Source: Platerodrilus igneus
Lineage: Eukaryota > Arthropoda > Insecta > Coleoptera > Lycidae
Assembly: GCA_036346225.1 (NCBI GenBank)
Contig: JARFIW010001480.1
Coordinates: 14,503,501-14,567,500 of the forward strand
Length of the DNA stretch: 64,000 nt
Direction of reading: 5' to 3'
Position 1 is the first letter of the stretch. The number at the start of each line of letters is the position of its first letter. Positions 24,545-34,010 of this stretch are shown one piece after another. A program made the position numbers and the translations under genes. A model generated the notes under the pieces. The model was not told the origin of the DNA. It saw only the letters and a list, made by a program, of their open reading frames with translations, and did no database searches.

Positions 24545-25144
24545 TTAGGTTGCTGTGCTATTAGGAATGATGTTTAAGACTTCGTACGTATTTTCCGGAT
24601 TATATGTTGTATTCTTTTTTATTAAGTAATCGAATAAATCGTTCCTTCTGCTTCCAAAGAAACTCGGACACTCCATTGTCGACGCTGGCGTTATTTATGC
24701 GATAGCTAGCCATGCAGTTGTTAAACGCTGTGCTAATCATTTCTACGCCATCTTCGTTAGTAGCGGTAACTGATGCATTTTATGTTTGTTGCTCCTTAAG
24801 TGTGCGGCGTACGTAGTTTTCCATTTCGAAATCGCATACTGTACACATAATTCGTGGTTGTTTCGTACAAGACCCTTTAACAGCTGGTGGCGTTGAACGT
24901 TTACTGCTTAATGACATACCGTGCTGTTTTTCCTTGTGTCGCTGTGAGCTATTCTCGTAAAAGCGATACCGCAAGACCCAGAGTTTAAGTACTTTGCTGC
25001 GGACGGCTTAACCCTGGGCGATGTTACACTACGACATTTGTTCTGGTGCCGTTTGAGAGCATTTTTCCAGGTATAGGAAGCACCGCAAGGGTTGCACTTA
25101 TAAACGTTTGCAGGTACCATTTTAGTACAAAACAAAACCCGCAC
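24545..25144 (-). pseudogene. Zinc-finger ORF, left-arm copy (Polinton polymerase N-terminus-like)
   Basis: The first frame (from 25144) encodes a C2HC finger, YKCNPCGASYTWKNALKRH followed by Cys. A second Cys pair (MCTVCDFEME) follows in another frame. The remaining part to 24545 carries the FNNCMASYRINNASVD region in the same form as the right arm. Fingers followed by a TAF..R..SYRI-type segment remind me of the N-terminus of arthropod Polinton DNA polymerase B proteins, but no polymerase motif follows. It is frame-broken between the fingers. Confidence 0.5.
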
Positions 25145-25739
25145 TATAGCACTTTGGTTAAACTTGTAATCGAACTAACTAAAAAGCTTACTCGAGCGTA
25201 CCTGATTTATGTTCCTTATAGAATGCATACCGAAGGTTTCCGAAGACATCCGAACGAAGTTGAGGATTCGGCGGGGAACTAAATGATGTCATAATCCTCG
25301 CTGCTCGTCCAATACATTTAGCGCCAATGCATGCACCTGGTCCGCTTCGTCGATGGTGCGAATGCCGTTAGTAGAAACACCGGAAAACGTCTTCCATGTT
25401 ATACGGATCGTGTGCATATTAAAAATCCAAAAGAGCGGTAGCACACGCACACAAGTTGTCTGCAAGTCGTGCTGTAGAAGATGCAATGCTACTATAACCA
25501 AAACACTTTAAACCATTACTAAGAAAATACCAACTTGTTGTCTACAGGATACTTACAACAATTTAATTTTAAATAACTTCTACGTCATACTTTAGGAAAT
25601 GATAGGCTTGAATATTTTCCAAATGAATCACCAAGCGAAAGTATATGCTTAGCGGTATTCAAATTACCCATTAATTTCCCATTTTTACGACCGTGGTTAA
25701 TTATAGATTAAAATTTAATTTGTGCACGTTCGAGCTTCC

Positions 25740-26410
25740 GTAAACCAACATATTTTATAGCAACAATGCGCTGTATAATACATGCATACCCTTCGCCGCG
25801 CTACTGCTATTCTTGTAATTGCTAGAAAAGTCACTCTCCTTTTACTGTTAAGACTGGGCAAAGCACCATTTTTGTATACTTTCTATAGCACATCGCGCAC
25901 TTTTTCGTCTGATAATTATGCTTCTGTAGGCTTTTACAATTTCGCATAGCGGTCGGCCGCACGTATTGATTTCTAGAACCGGTAAGTACTCGATATCGTC
26001 CAAATAGAGAATTAGATGCTCGATGTCTATCAATTTCCGATTCCCTCGTAAAAGGTAGAAAAACTCGGTCAATCATCCATTAAACTTTGACCCGCTACCG
26101 TTTTGATAATTTCCAAACATTTTTCGAACGACAATGGGCTGAGAATTTTTAAACCTCCGAGGGATCTTTAAGTCGTGGTCAATTACACATCCGAGCTACG
26201 CGTAAACTAACATATTTTGCAGCAACTGTATAATACATGCATACCCCTTCTCTGCGCTACTGCTATTCTTGTAGTTGCTTGGAAAAGTCAGTCGCCCTTT
26301 TACTGCTAGGGCCGCTAAAAGCACCATTCCATACTTTATTTATAAGTGTAGCACATCGCACACTTTTTGTCGGTTAATTAAATTTTTGTTTATGTAGGCC
26401 TTTACACTTT
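25740..26410. repeat. Paired 200-bp repeats in the left arm
   Basis: The segments 25740-25950 and 26200-26410 are diverged copies of each other. Both contain TAAAC(C/T)AACATATTTT, TATAATACATGCATACCC, CGCTACTGCTATTCTTGTA and a TAGCACATCGC block. The first copy continues into the small ORF at 25831-26076. The second has lost it. Confidence 0.75.
25831..26076 (-). CDS. Small ORF with YLDDIEYLPV motif, unknown
   Basis: Two overlapping frames cover this region. The one that resembles another part of the element reads LILYLDDIEYLPVLEINTCG (frame 25848-26072) and ends in a Lys/Arg-rich IIIRRKSARCA stretch. A related sequence, NLYLDGIEYLPA, is encoded near 27540-27620. The function is unknown. The recurrence suggests a small gene family that spread within the element. 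The mirror copy near 35370-35610 has small indels. Confidence 0.4.
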   Translation of the reverse strand: MIDRVFLPFTRESEIDRHRASNSLFGRYRVLTGSRNQYVRPTAMRNCKSLQKHNYQTKKCAMCYRKYTKMVLCPVLTVKGE

Positions 26411-26779
26411 CGCTTATTTAAACATCTAATACGACCGATTAACCACTTTCGATTATTCTAACGGGAGCCACCATACATCCCACCGCACCGTTCTTTTTGA
26501 ATCCAACGATCCTATGGGCTTCCACGCACTAACACCTGACGTATCTTTCCTACTATTTGTTAAACAAAACCACCGGTATCACCATTGTGGACGTAAACAG
26601 ATGTTTGTGGATGTGTACGAGTATGTAACCATATACATTAACCAGTCTAAGCTATTTTATTTAGTTCACGAAAACTACTATTTTTCTAAACCACAATTAA
26701 TAATCGCCTTTATAGGTCCCACATTTCGACCATTACCCAATGACTGGTGCTACGTACATGGAAACTTTAATTTCTTATT

Positions 26780-26885
26780 GGAGAGAATTCTTATTCTCCC
26801 GCGCACTGCCGCGTAGTTGCATGCCTACCCCTTTTGGAGGTATATGCTCGTTATAGGTTGTAAGACCCTCGGTTTTACTTAACTA
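26780..26885 (-). pseudogene. Duplicated fragment of the long arm gene
   Basis: Minus-strand reading gives KTEGLTTYNEHIPPKG then MQLRGSARENKN, a diverged copy of KTEGLTTYNNHIFPKVVDMQ from the C-terminal part of the long gene at 28235-28330. It is about 100 bp long and has no start of its own, so it is a fragment created by internal duplication in the arm. Confidence 0.7.
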
Positions 26886-27429
26886 CAATTCGTGAAACCC
26901 CTTTAATCTTTTTAATCGTATCTTTCTCGCCTACATTACAGTAGGACTTAGCCCTATACCAACAAATTCTAATACTGGACCCCATTAAATACGTCTTTAA
27001 TTTTCCCTACAACTTTTTTTGACAAGTGTTATATTGTATTTATTATACGCAGGGTAGTCACTCTTTTAAGATAAATATATTTTGCTAGGTATCAACTAAT
27101 ATTAAATTTTTCTAGGGACCCCAAATCTGTAAACAGATTTTAAATAGGACCACCCCATACAAAGTTATGCGTTTTAAAGACCCAAATTATTAATTTTTGC
27201 TCATCTTTATTTAACACCATCTTTAGAACCCTTTTTTGCTACGCAAGACATATGCCTTAACTAACCATCTCCCGAGAAATCTAAAACCGATGTATCCCTC
27301 GAACACCACGTGGAGATAACACGTATACTCTGTCAACCAGGATAGAAGCCGGAAGGATTTGGAAGGTGGGAGAAGAACTTAAAAATTATGGAATCTTAAA
27401 ACTAATATATACAAATATAAACAACTATC

Positions 27430-27720
27430 TTATATCTTTACGCCCCATGCGTAGATTGTTGTACTATTAGGAATGATGTACCTTTTGTCATCTTCCCTCG
27501 ATAAACTAATTTTATTAATAAGCTGCGTATGCAAATCGTATTCTTTACTCCGGATACATACGCAGGCAAGTACTCGATACCATCCAAATAAAGGTTTGGA
27601 TGCTTGGTGACTGTTAACATCCGCTTCCCTCGTGTACGCCCAGACACATCCCAGCCCATGAGCACCCTGCGCATGCACACCCTGCCCATGCGCACCCCTG
27701 CGCGTGCACACCCTGCCCAT
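27430..27720 (-). CDS. Small ORF with IEYLPA-type motif and GC-rich repeat N-terminus, unknown
   Basis: Two frames are open across 27430-27776. One reads NLYLDGIEYLPAYVSGVKNT, related to the 25831-26076 ORF. The other ends YIIPNSTTIYAWGVKI, resembling NIIPNSTAT at the end of the zinc-finger ORF. The apparent N-terminal part is encoded by the GC-rich minisatellite at 27655-27745 and is probably not native protein. Function unknown. Mirror copy at 33729-34010. Confidence 0.35.
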   Translation of the reverse strand: MGRVCTRRGAHGQGVHAQGAHGLGCVWAYTREADVNSHQASKPLFGWYRVLACVCIRSKEYDLHTQLINKISLSREDDKRYIIPNSTTIYAWGVKI

Positions 27721-27745
27721 GCGTGCTGCCCATGCGCATCCCTCT
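27655..27745. repeat. GC-rich CACCCTGCCCATGCGCA minisatellite, left arm
   Basis: About five imperfect units of 15-18 bp such as CACCCTGCCCATGCGCA stand out as GC-rich in an AT-rich element. The mirror array at 33705-33795 has a different unit count, which accounts for part of the length difference between arms. Confidence 0.8.
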
Positions 27746-27903
27746 CTGTGCGAGTGCTATTTCGGGGTAACGTCACAGCCTTTTATAAATAAAGAACAAT
27801 GTTATATACTATTATAAAATGTTTATTCTGACATTATACATAACAAATTTAAAAATATTTAATGCCAAGCATGGGGTCATTTAAACTTAATTTTAATACA
27901 AAG

Positions 27904-28190
27904 TTATACACAGAAGACAGTCCTTTCTTTATGTTTGTTTGGAGTGGCTTTAATTTTATCTAATTTTATTCGCAGCTTAAAATTTAAATCGATACCCAAG
28001 TCCTCTATCTCCTTTTCTAACCAATAGTTTGATACATAGAGACCGTCTAGGTTTTCGAATTGTAAAATGTACCGAAGTTTGCCTCTATATTTAAAGTCTT
28101 TGATTCCGCCGACAACCAGATCCATTCCTTCGTGTAATTCTTGCAGCTTGTGACAATCTTTTAATCGCAGCTTTCCACTATATCCTGCAT
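27904..28190 (-). pseudogene. 95-residue ORF, left-arm copy, one-base frameshift
   Basis: This copy matches the intact ORF at 33260-33547 but lacks one G near 28168 (GTGGAAAG against GTGGGAAAG), which breaks the frame. The remaining frame from 28125 reads MDLVVGGIKDFKYRGKLRYI and LYVSNYWLEKEIEDLG. See the right-arm copy for description. Confidence 0.65.
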
Positions 28191-28200
28191 ACGTATCTTG

Positions 28201-28560
28201 TTAGCTTGATCGACTTCTTCTTGTCGGTATTGAGGAAATCCTTATTCTCCACAGACTGTTGCGTAGTTGCATGTCCACCACTTTTGGGAATATATGGTTG
28301 TTATAGGTTGTAAGACCCTCGGTTTTAAATGATCCAAAAGGTTCTTTACTAGGCAAATATACAATGTTTAACGGACCCCCTTTGCGTGTGGTGTACGCAA
28401 AGATTACAAAACCCGCATTCCTTAGTTCGTCTTTGTTATCTGCCATTTTGATAAATACGTTTTTAGAATAACCTTTTAAAAAATATACGGATTTAGTACC
28501 ATCCTTTTCCGCAAGGACGCCTACATAACTAAAGAGTCTTTTTACTAACCACAAATGCAT
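28201..28560 (-). pseudogene. Long unfamiliar gene, C-terminal segment, left arm
   Basis: It encodes [18 protein letters not shown] and the KTEGLTTYNNHIFPKVVDMQ block. In the right arm this segment is in one frame with the preceding one (32560-33249). Here two one-base losses in A and T runs near 28530 separate them. It ends about 60 bp before the small ORF at 27904-28190. Confidence 0.65.
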
Positions 28561-29443
28561 ACAACTTGTAGAAACCAGATGTATCTAAGTCAGTCCATCG
28601 ACACATAAAATAATCTTTTAATTCTTCCTCATTTTCTCTAATAAGATGTTCTTTGTCTAACACATCTATGTATTGATCGCGTATTGTCGCAGTGTTTTCC
28701 ATGTACTCCAATTTTCGTCTTTTTGCATCCATTTCCTCTAATTCCAGTTGTCTTTTCCTTCCACTTACAGCGTATGGTATACATAATGGGGCAATTTCCT
28801 TTAGCGTAAACGGATAAAGTTTACTACCAATATTTACGCGTTGTCGTACAACCTCTGGACGAATGTTAGGCGTATCTATCAACCCCAATTCCGAAATGAT
28901 TATTTCTTTTGGAATTGTAGAATATGGTGTTGTAGATTGTGTAAAATATGTACTGCCTGCTTTAATGTAGCACTTGTGTAAGATTTTTATTTTATCTGAG
29001 CTGTCTTCCTCCTCTACTATCTCCAAATAATTTACAGGTAAATAGTTAAAACTAAAAGCCGAAAGCACATACTTTATCAATTTTTCCCTTTCCTCTGGTT
29101 TTTCGGACAACTTAATTTGCAAGCCCGTCAATTTCTTTGTATTACCATTCCCCCAATACACGTACTGTAGCAGGTTATTAAACACTAAACAGCAGCTATT
29201 TTGTAGCTTGTCAGATAGCTTACTCCACATTTTGGCAAGTGGTACCGAGTACATTGGCGCCTTTAGGAAGTATAACTTACTATCTTCCAATAAGGTTAAA
29301 CAGTCTTTTAAGGGTTTATACACCCGTTCCGCACTGACATAGCTTCCAATTGCACAGTTGTATATTGTCGCTTCCAATCGCGTAATACCATGTTGTTTGG
29401 CCAAAGTAGACGCAAATGTTTCCTTAAACGTACATCTGGACAA
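28529..29443 (-). CDS. Long unfamiliar gene, middle segment, left arm (304 codons)
   Basis: This is the longest uninterrupted stretch of the gene in either arm. It contains [20 protein letters not shown], which has the look of the RxE-Y block seen in rolling-circle replication initiators after a KIYNK motif. In the frame just upstream (about 29450-29540) [18 protein letters not shown] is encoded, out of frame with both neighbours. Farther on come a hydrophobic YVYWGNGNT segment, an acidic [11 protein letters not shown] stretch and a basic [14 protein letters not shown] helix. The family is not recognised; replication initiation is only a guess from these two short motifs. Confidence 0.6.
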   Translation of the reverse strand: MSRCTFKETFASTLAKQHGITRLEATIYNCAIGSYVSAERVYKPLKDCLTLLEDSKLYFLKAPMYSVPLAKMWSKLSDKLQNSCCLVFNNLLQYVYWGNGNTKKLTGLQIKLSEKPEEREKLIKYVLSAFSFNYLPVNYLEIVEEEDSSDKIKILHKCYIKAGSTYFTQSTTPYSTIPKEIIISELGLIDTPNIRPEVVRQRVNIGSKLYPFTLKEIAPLCIPYAVSGRKRQLELEEMDAKRRKLEYMENTATIRDQYIDVLDKEHLIRENEEELKDYFMCRWTDLDTSGFYKLYAFVVSKKTL

Positions 29444-29551
29444 CGTAAAAATCTAGTATATGATTGCCAAGTTGTTTATTAACACCAGGACTTGTTATCT
29501 GGCACACAAATTTGTTGTAAATCTTAATTCTTGCATTGGTTGTTAGCAATG

Positions 29552-30307
29552 TTAAACAAACAATCCCGCATTATTATCGTTGTCAACTATAATATTACAC
29601 TTTTCTTCGTATTCGCCCTTATAGCAAAAGTTATGGTTTGTAGTTAAATAATTACACATCTCCATCTTGCTAAATATGCCTGCAAAATCTTGGGTTACAT
29701 CCATGTCAAAAAGATAGAAATAATCTTTTTCGACTTCGTCTAATATATCTGGTAGTTCCTCCAATAAAGTTTCCAACTTAACATCTGCTAGTTCCACTTT
29801 GTATGGAACACATATAGGATTTTGGAATTTTTTATTAATGCATTCGATGTCTTCTTTTCCGATAATTTCTTTTACTCTCTCGCCTATCTTGTTACTGCTT
29901 TCCAGAGAAAACGGAAGCTTAGCTTTAACACCATGCCTAGCGGAAACAAATCGATTGAACTTTCTTCGTAGATAGCTGTTAAATGCACCACAAATTTCTT
30001 TTTTTAGGATAAACATCCGTTTGTTTGCAGATGCTTGTTCGGTGTCAGAAAGGTCGCAAATTTTAACCAACATTATATTGTCACAAAATGGTTCTGTAAT
30101 TGGTGTGTGTAGTCCGCCAGTCAGCATCTTTTCGCCTTCGACATAACAAATATTACCAATATCTGTCACCAGATTATTGTTGCACATATTTTCTGCCAAC
30201 AGCCATAATCCAAATCGCTCATTTGTCGGTTTCACTTTATTCCCAAGAAGTTGAGAAACGTTAATCACCTTGGAGACGCTCATGTTTACCGTTCTAGCTA
30301 CCGTCAA
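29552..30307 (-). CDS. Long unfamiliar gene, N-terminal segment, left arm (251 codons)
   Basis: The frame opens at [20 protein letters not shown]; the second Met (NMSVSK) is an alternative start. It contains [37 protein letters not shown] and, near the end, [20 protein letters not shown]. The gene starts about 80 bp inside the arm and reads outward, so the two arm copies are divergent from the central spacer. The frame closes at NNAGLFV, with the KIYNK segment following one base out of frame. The right-arm copy is broken by an extra T (ATTACAGAATCC) near 31368. No known family is recognised. Confidence 0.65.
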   Translation of the reverse strand: MTVARTVNMSVSKVINVSQLLGNKVKPTNERFGLWLLAENMCNNNLVTDIGNICYVEGEKMLTGGLHTPITEPFCDNIMLVKICDLSDTEQASANKRMFILKKEICGAFNSYLRRKFNRFVSARHGVKAKLPFSLESSNKIGERVKEIIGKEDIECINKKFQNPICVPYKVELADVKLETLLEELPDILDEVEKDYFYLFDMDVTQDFAGIFSKMEMCNYLTTNHNFCYKGEYEEKCNIIVDNDNNAGLFV

Positions 30308-30464
30308 ATACTAAATTGAATACGAAAATTTGTTCCCTTATGTATCCTACAGAGTGGGGCGTATATTACCGAAAATAGTCGAATATGTTGTTAAAAATGT
30401 CTTACTATAACTAAGCTCACCCAAAACTACTTCCTTATATACCAAATTTAATCTCCTGCTCACA

Positions 30465-30603
30465 TAACCACATGACCATATGACCATATGACCATGACCA
30501 CATGACCATATGACCACATGACCACATGACCATATGACCACATGACCACATGACCATATGACCACATGACCACATGACCATCATGACCAGACGACCATCA
30601 TGA
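30465..30603. repeat. CATATGACCA/CATGACCA minisatellite, left of centre
   Basis: About 14 units of 8-10 bp, CATATGACCA, CACATGACCA and CATGACCA, in tandem. CATATG is itself a palindrome. The complementary array lies at 30780-30930. The open frames on the minus strand here are by-products. Confidence 0.93.
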
Positions 30604-30779
30604 CCCGACCAATACGCAATGACCACAGACCACATCCATATGACGCAGACTCTGGCCTAACTATTAATGGTTTCCTTATTAACCTAGGTCCACACTTGTT
30701 TTAATGGAAACTCATTAAAAGCAATTGTGTAATGGGTTATTAATGAGAAAATTTAATAGTAGGTCAATGGTCATGCGTC

Positions 30780-30930
30780 ATATGGTCGTGTCATGTGGTC
30801 ATGGTCATGTGGTCATATGGTCATGTGGTCATGGTCATGGTCATATGGTCATGGTCATGTGTCATGTGGTCATGTGGTCATGATGGTCATATGGTCATGT
30901 GGTCATATGGTCATATGGTCATGTGGTTAT
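30780..30930. repeat. TGGTCATATGGTCATG minisatellite, right of centre
   Basis: The reverse complement of the array at 30465-30603 with a different order and number of units. The two arrays could pair into a long imperfect stem around the central 175 bp. Confidence 0.93.
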
Positions 30931-31148
30931 GTGAGCAGGGAGATTAAATTTGGTACATGAGGAACCTACATATATCCGGACATGTGTTGATGCACAACCC
31001 TGCCGACCTAGGTCGGATAACGAAACAGTTCCTAAACCAGAGAATGTAAGCGATATGGCGGTGTCCGACATATTCGACTATTTTCGGTAATATACGCCCC
31101 ACTCTGTAGGATACATAAGGGAACAGATTTTCGTATTCAATTTAGTAT

Positions 31149-31905
31149 TTGACGGTAGCTAGAACGGTAAACATGAGCGTCTCCAAGGTGATTAACGTTT
31201 CTCAACTTCTTGGGAATAAAGTGAAACCGACAAATGAGCGATTTGGATTATGGCTGTTGGCAGAAAATATGTGCAACAATAATCTGGTGACAGATATTGG
31301 TAATATTTGTTATGTCGAAGGCGAAAAGATGCTGACTGGCGGACTACACACACCAATTACAGAATCCATTTTGTGACAATATAATGTTGGTTAAAATTTG
31401 CGACCTTTCTGACACCGAACAAGCATCTGCAAACAAACGGATGTTTATCCTAAAAAAAGAAATTTGTGGTGCATTTAACAGCTATCTACGAAGAAAGTTC
31501 AATCGATTTGTTTCCGCTAGGCATGGTGTTAAAGCTAAGCTTCCGTTTTCTCTGGAAAGCAGTAACAAGATAGGCGAGAGAGTAAAAGAAATTATCGGAA
31601 AAGAAGACATCGAATGCATTAATAAAAATTCCAAAATCCTATATGTGTTCCATACAAAGTGGAACTAGCAGATGTTAAGTTGGAAACTTTATTGGAGGAA
31701 CTACCAGATATATTAGACGAAGTCGAAAAGATTATTTCTATCTTTTGACATGGATGTAACCCAAGATTTTGCAGGCATATTTAGCAAGATGGAGATGTGT
31801 AATTATTTAACTACAAACCATAACTTTTGCTATAAGGGCGAATACGAAGAAAAGTGTAATATTATAGTTGACAACGATAAAACTGCGGGATTGATTGTTT
31901 AACAT
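31149..31905 (+). pseudogene. Long unfamiliar gene, N-terminal segment, right arm (frameshifted)
   Basis: Begins identically to the left copy, but an extra T near 31368 gives PITESIL and a stop. A second frame (31384-31668) continues [18 protein letters not shown] and is lost again at [11 protein letters not shown] further indel near 31730 precedes the [14 protein letters not shown] segment. Left and right copies are broken at different places. Confidence 0.75.
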
Positions 31906-32010
31906 GGCTAACAACCAATGCAAGAATTAAGATTTACAACAAATTTGTGTGCCAGATAACAAGTCCTGGTGTTAATAAACAACTTGGCAATCATATACTA
32001 GATTTTTACG

Positions 32011-33249
32011 TTGTCCAGATGTACGTTTAAGGGAAACATTTGCGTCTACTTTGGCCAAACAACATGGTATTACGCGATTGGAAGCGACAATATACAACTG
32101 TGCAATTGGAAGCTATGTCAGTGCGGAACGGTGTATAAACCCTTAAAAGACTGTTTAACCTTATTGGAAGATAGTAAGTTATACTTCCTAAAGGCGCCAA
32201 TGTACTCGGTACCACTTACCAAAATGTGGAGTAAGCTATCGGACAAGCTACAAAATAGCTGCTGTTTAGTGTTTAATAACCTGCTACAGTACGTGTATTG
32301 GGGAATGGTAATACAAAGAAATTGACGGCTTGCAAATTAAGTTGTCCGAAAACCAGAGGAAAGGGAAAATTGATAAAGTATGTGCTTTCGGCTTTAGTTT
32401 TAACTATTTACCTGTAAATTATTTGGAGATAGTAGAGGAGGAAGACAGCTCAGATAAAATAAAATCTTACACAAGTGCTACATTAAAGCAGGTAGTACAT
32501 ATTTTACACAATCTGCAACACCATATTCTACAATTCCAAAAGAAATAATCATTTCGGAATTGGGGTTGATAGATACGCCTAACATTCGTCCAGAGGTTGT
32601 ACGACAACGCGTAAATATTGGTAGTAAACTTTATCCGTTTACGCTAAAGGAAATTGCCCCATTATGTATACCATACGCTGTAAGTGGAAGGAAAAGACAA
32701 CTGGAATTAGAGGAAATGGATGCAAAAAGACGAAAATTGGAGTACATGGAAAACACTGCGACAATACGCGATCAATACATAGATGTGTTAGACAAAGAAC
32801 ATCTTATTAGAGAAAATGAGGAAGAATTAAAAGATTATTTTATGTGTCGATGGACTGACTTAGATACATCTGGTTTCTACAAGTTGTATGCATTTGTGGT
32901 TAGTAAAAAAGACTCTTTTAGTTATGTAGGCGTCCTTGCGGAAAAGGATGGTACTAAATCCGTATATTTTTTAAAAGGTTATTCTAAAAACGTATTTATC
33001 AAAATGGCAGATAACAAAGACGAACTAAGGAATGCGGGTTTTGTAATCTTTGCGTACACCACACGCAAAGGGGGTCCGTTAAACATTGTATATTTGCCTA
33101 GTAAAGAACCTTTTGGATCATTTAAAACCGAGGGTCTTACAACCTATAACAACCATATATTCCCAAAAGTGGTGGACATGCAACTACGCAACAGTCTGTG
33201 GGAGAATAAGGATTTCCCAATACCGACAAGAAGAAGTCGATCAAGCTAA
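32011..33249 (+). pseudogene. Long unfamiliar gene, middle and C-terminal segments, right arm
   Basis: Frameshifts near 32050, 32310 and 32350 break the first part, but 32560-33249 is open for 229 codons. That frame runs through [32 protein letters not shown] and KTEGLTTYNNHIFPKVVDMQ, showing that the two segments separated in the left arm belong to one protein. Together with the left copy this indicates one gene of roughly 700 codons. No family recognised. Confidence 0.75.
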
Positions 33250-33259
33250 CAAGATACGT

Positions 33260-33547
33260 ATGCAGGATATAGTGGGAAAGCTGCGATTAAAAGATTGTCA
33301 CAAGCTGCAAGAATTACACGAAGGAATGGATCTGGTTGTCGGCGGAATCAAAGACTTTAAATATAGAGGCAAACTTCGGTACATTTTACAATTCGAAAAC
33401 CTAGACGGTCTCTATGTATCAAACTATTGGTTAGAAAAGGAGATAGAGGACTTGGGTATCGATTTAAATTTTAAGCTGCGAATAAAATTAGATAAAATTA
33501 AAGCCACTCCAAACAAACATAAAGAAAGGACTGTCTTCTGTGTATAA
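33260..33547 (+). CDS. 95-residue ORF, right-arm intact copy, unknown
   Basis: The frame starts at ATG 33260, 12 bases after the end of the long gene, and reads MQDIVGKLRLKDCHKL, MDLVVGGIKDFKYRGKLRYI, LYVSNYWLEKEIEDLG and a C-terminal KATPNKHKERTVFCV. It is rich in beta-type alternation followed by a charged helix. Small ORFs with a comparable pattern accompany arthropod Polintons, where a DNA-binding role has seemed plausible to me. That is memory of a pattern, not a match. It probably forms one transcription unit with the upstream gene. Confidence 0.6.
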   Translation: MQDIVGKLRLKDCHKLQELHEGMDLVVGGIKDFKYRGKLRYILQFENLDGLYVSNYWLEKEIEDLGIDLNFKLRIKLDKIKATPNKHKERTVFCV

Positions 33548-33704
33548 CTTTGTATTAAAATTAAGTTTAAATGACCCCATGCTTGGCATTAAATATTTTA
33601 AATTTGTTATGTATAATGTCAGAATAAACATTTTATAATAGTATATAACATTGTTCTTTATTTATAAAAGGCTGTGACGTTACCCCGAAATAGCACTCGC
33701 ACAG

Positions 33705-33795
33705 AGAGGATGCGCATGGGCAGCACGCATGGGCAGGGTGTGCACGCGCAGGGGTGCGCATGGGCAGGTGTGCATGCGCAGGGGTGCTCATGGGC
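33705..33795. repeat. GC-rich minisatellite, right arm
   Basis: Mirror of the array at 27655-27745 with unit-number differences: GGGTGCGCATGGGCAGGTGTGC against the left-arm pattern. Such arrays change fast, so the difference is expected in separately evolving arms. Confidence 0.8.
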
Positions 33796-34010
33796 TGGGA
33801 TGTGTCTGGGCGTACACGAGGGAAGCGGATGTTAACAGTCACCAAGCATCCAAACCTTTATTTGGATGGTATCGAGTACTTGCCTGCGTATGTATCCGGA
33901 GTAAAGAATACGATTTGCATACGCAGCTTATTAATAAAATTAGTTTATCGAGGAAGATGACAAAAGGTACATCATTCCTAATAGTACAACAATCTACGCA
34001 TGGGGCGTAA
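33729..34010 (+). CDS. Small IEYLPA-type ORF, right-arm copy
   Basis: Mirror of 27430-27720. The alternative frame 33754-33960 reads NLYLDGIEYLPAYVSGVKNT. A one-base difference near 33958 (GAAGATGAC against GGGAAGATGAC) changes the end. Function unknown. Confidence 0.35.
   Translation: MGRVCTRRGAHGQVCMRRGAHGLGCVWAYTREADVNSHQASKPLFGWYRVLACVCIRSKEYDLHTQLINKISLSRKMTKGTSFLIVQQSTHGA

Larger units (their letters stand above)
23336..30388. repeat. Left arm of the 7-kb inverted repeat
   Basis: Identical in order to the right arm read backwards. The innermost matching bases are GTCGAATATGT, ending at 30388. Genes on this arm lie on the minus strand and read away from the centre. The 7053-bp arm is 16 bp longer than its partner. 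Confidence 0.93.
30389..31067. other. Central spacer between the arms
   Basis: 679 bp that separate the two arms. The outer parts resume the inverted symmetry (CCAAATTTAATCTCC at 30442 against its complement ending at about 30953) and carry inverted minisatellites. About 175 bp in the middle (30605-30780) are not symmetrical and include AT-rich TTATTAACCTAGG and TTATTAATGAG. Both arm genes start just outside, so the spacer should hold divergent promoters, and possibly a replication start. Confidence 0.7.

Noticed and set aside
30347..30635. Frames encoding repeated MWSCGHMV units
   Set aside because: They are translations of the CATATGACCA minisatellite in the palindrome spacer.
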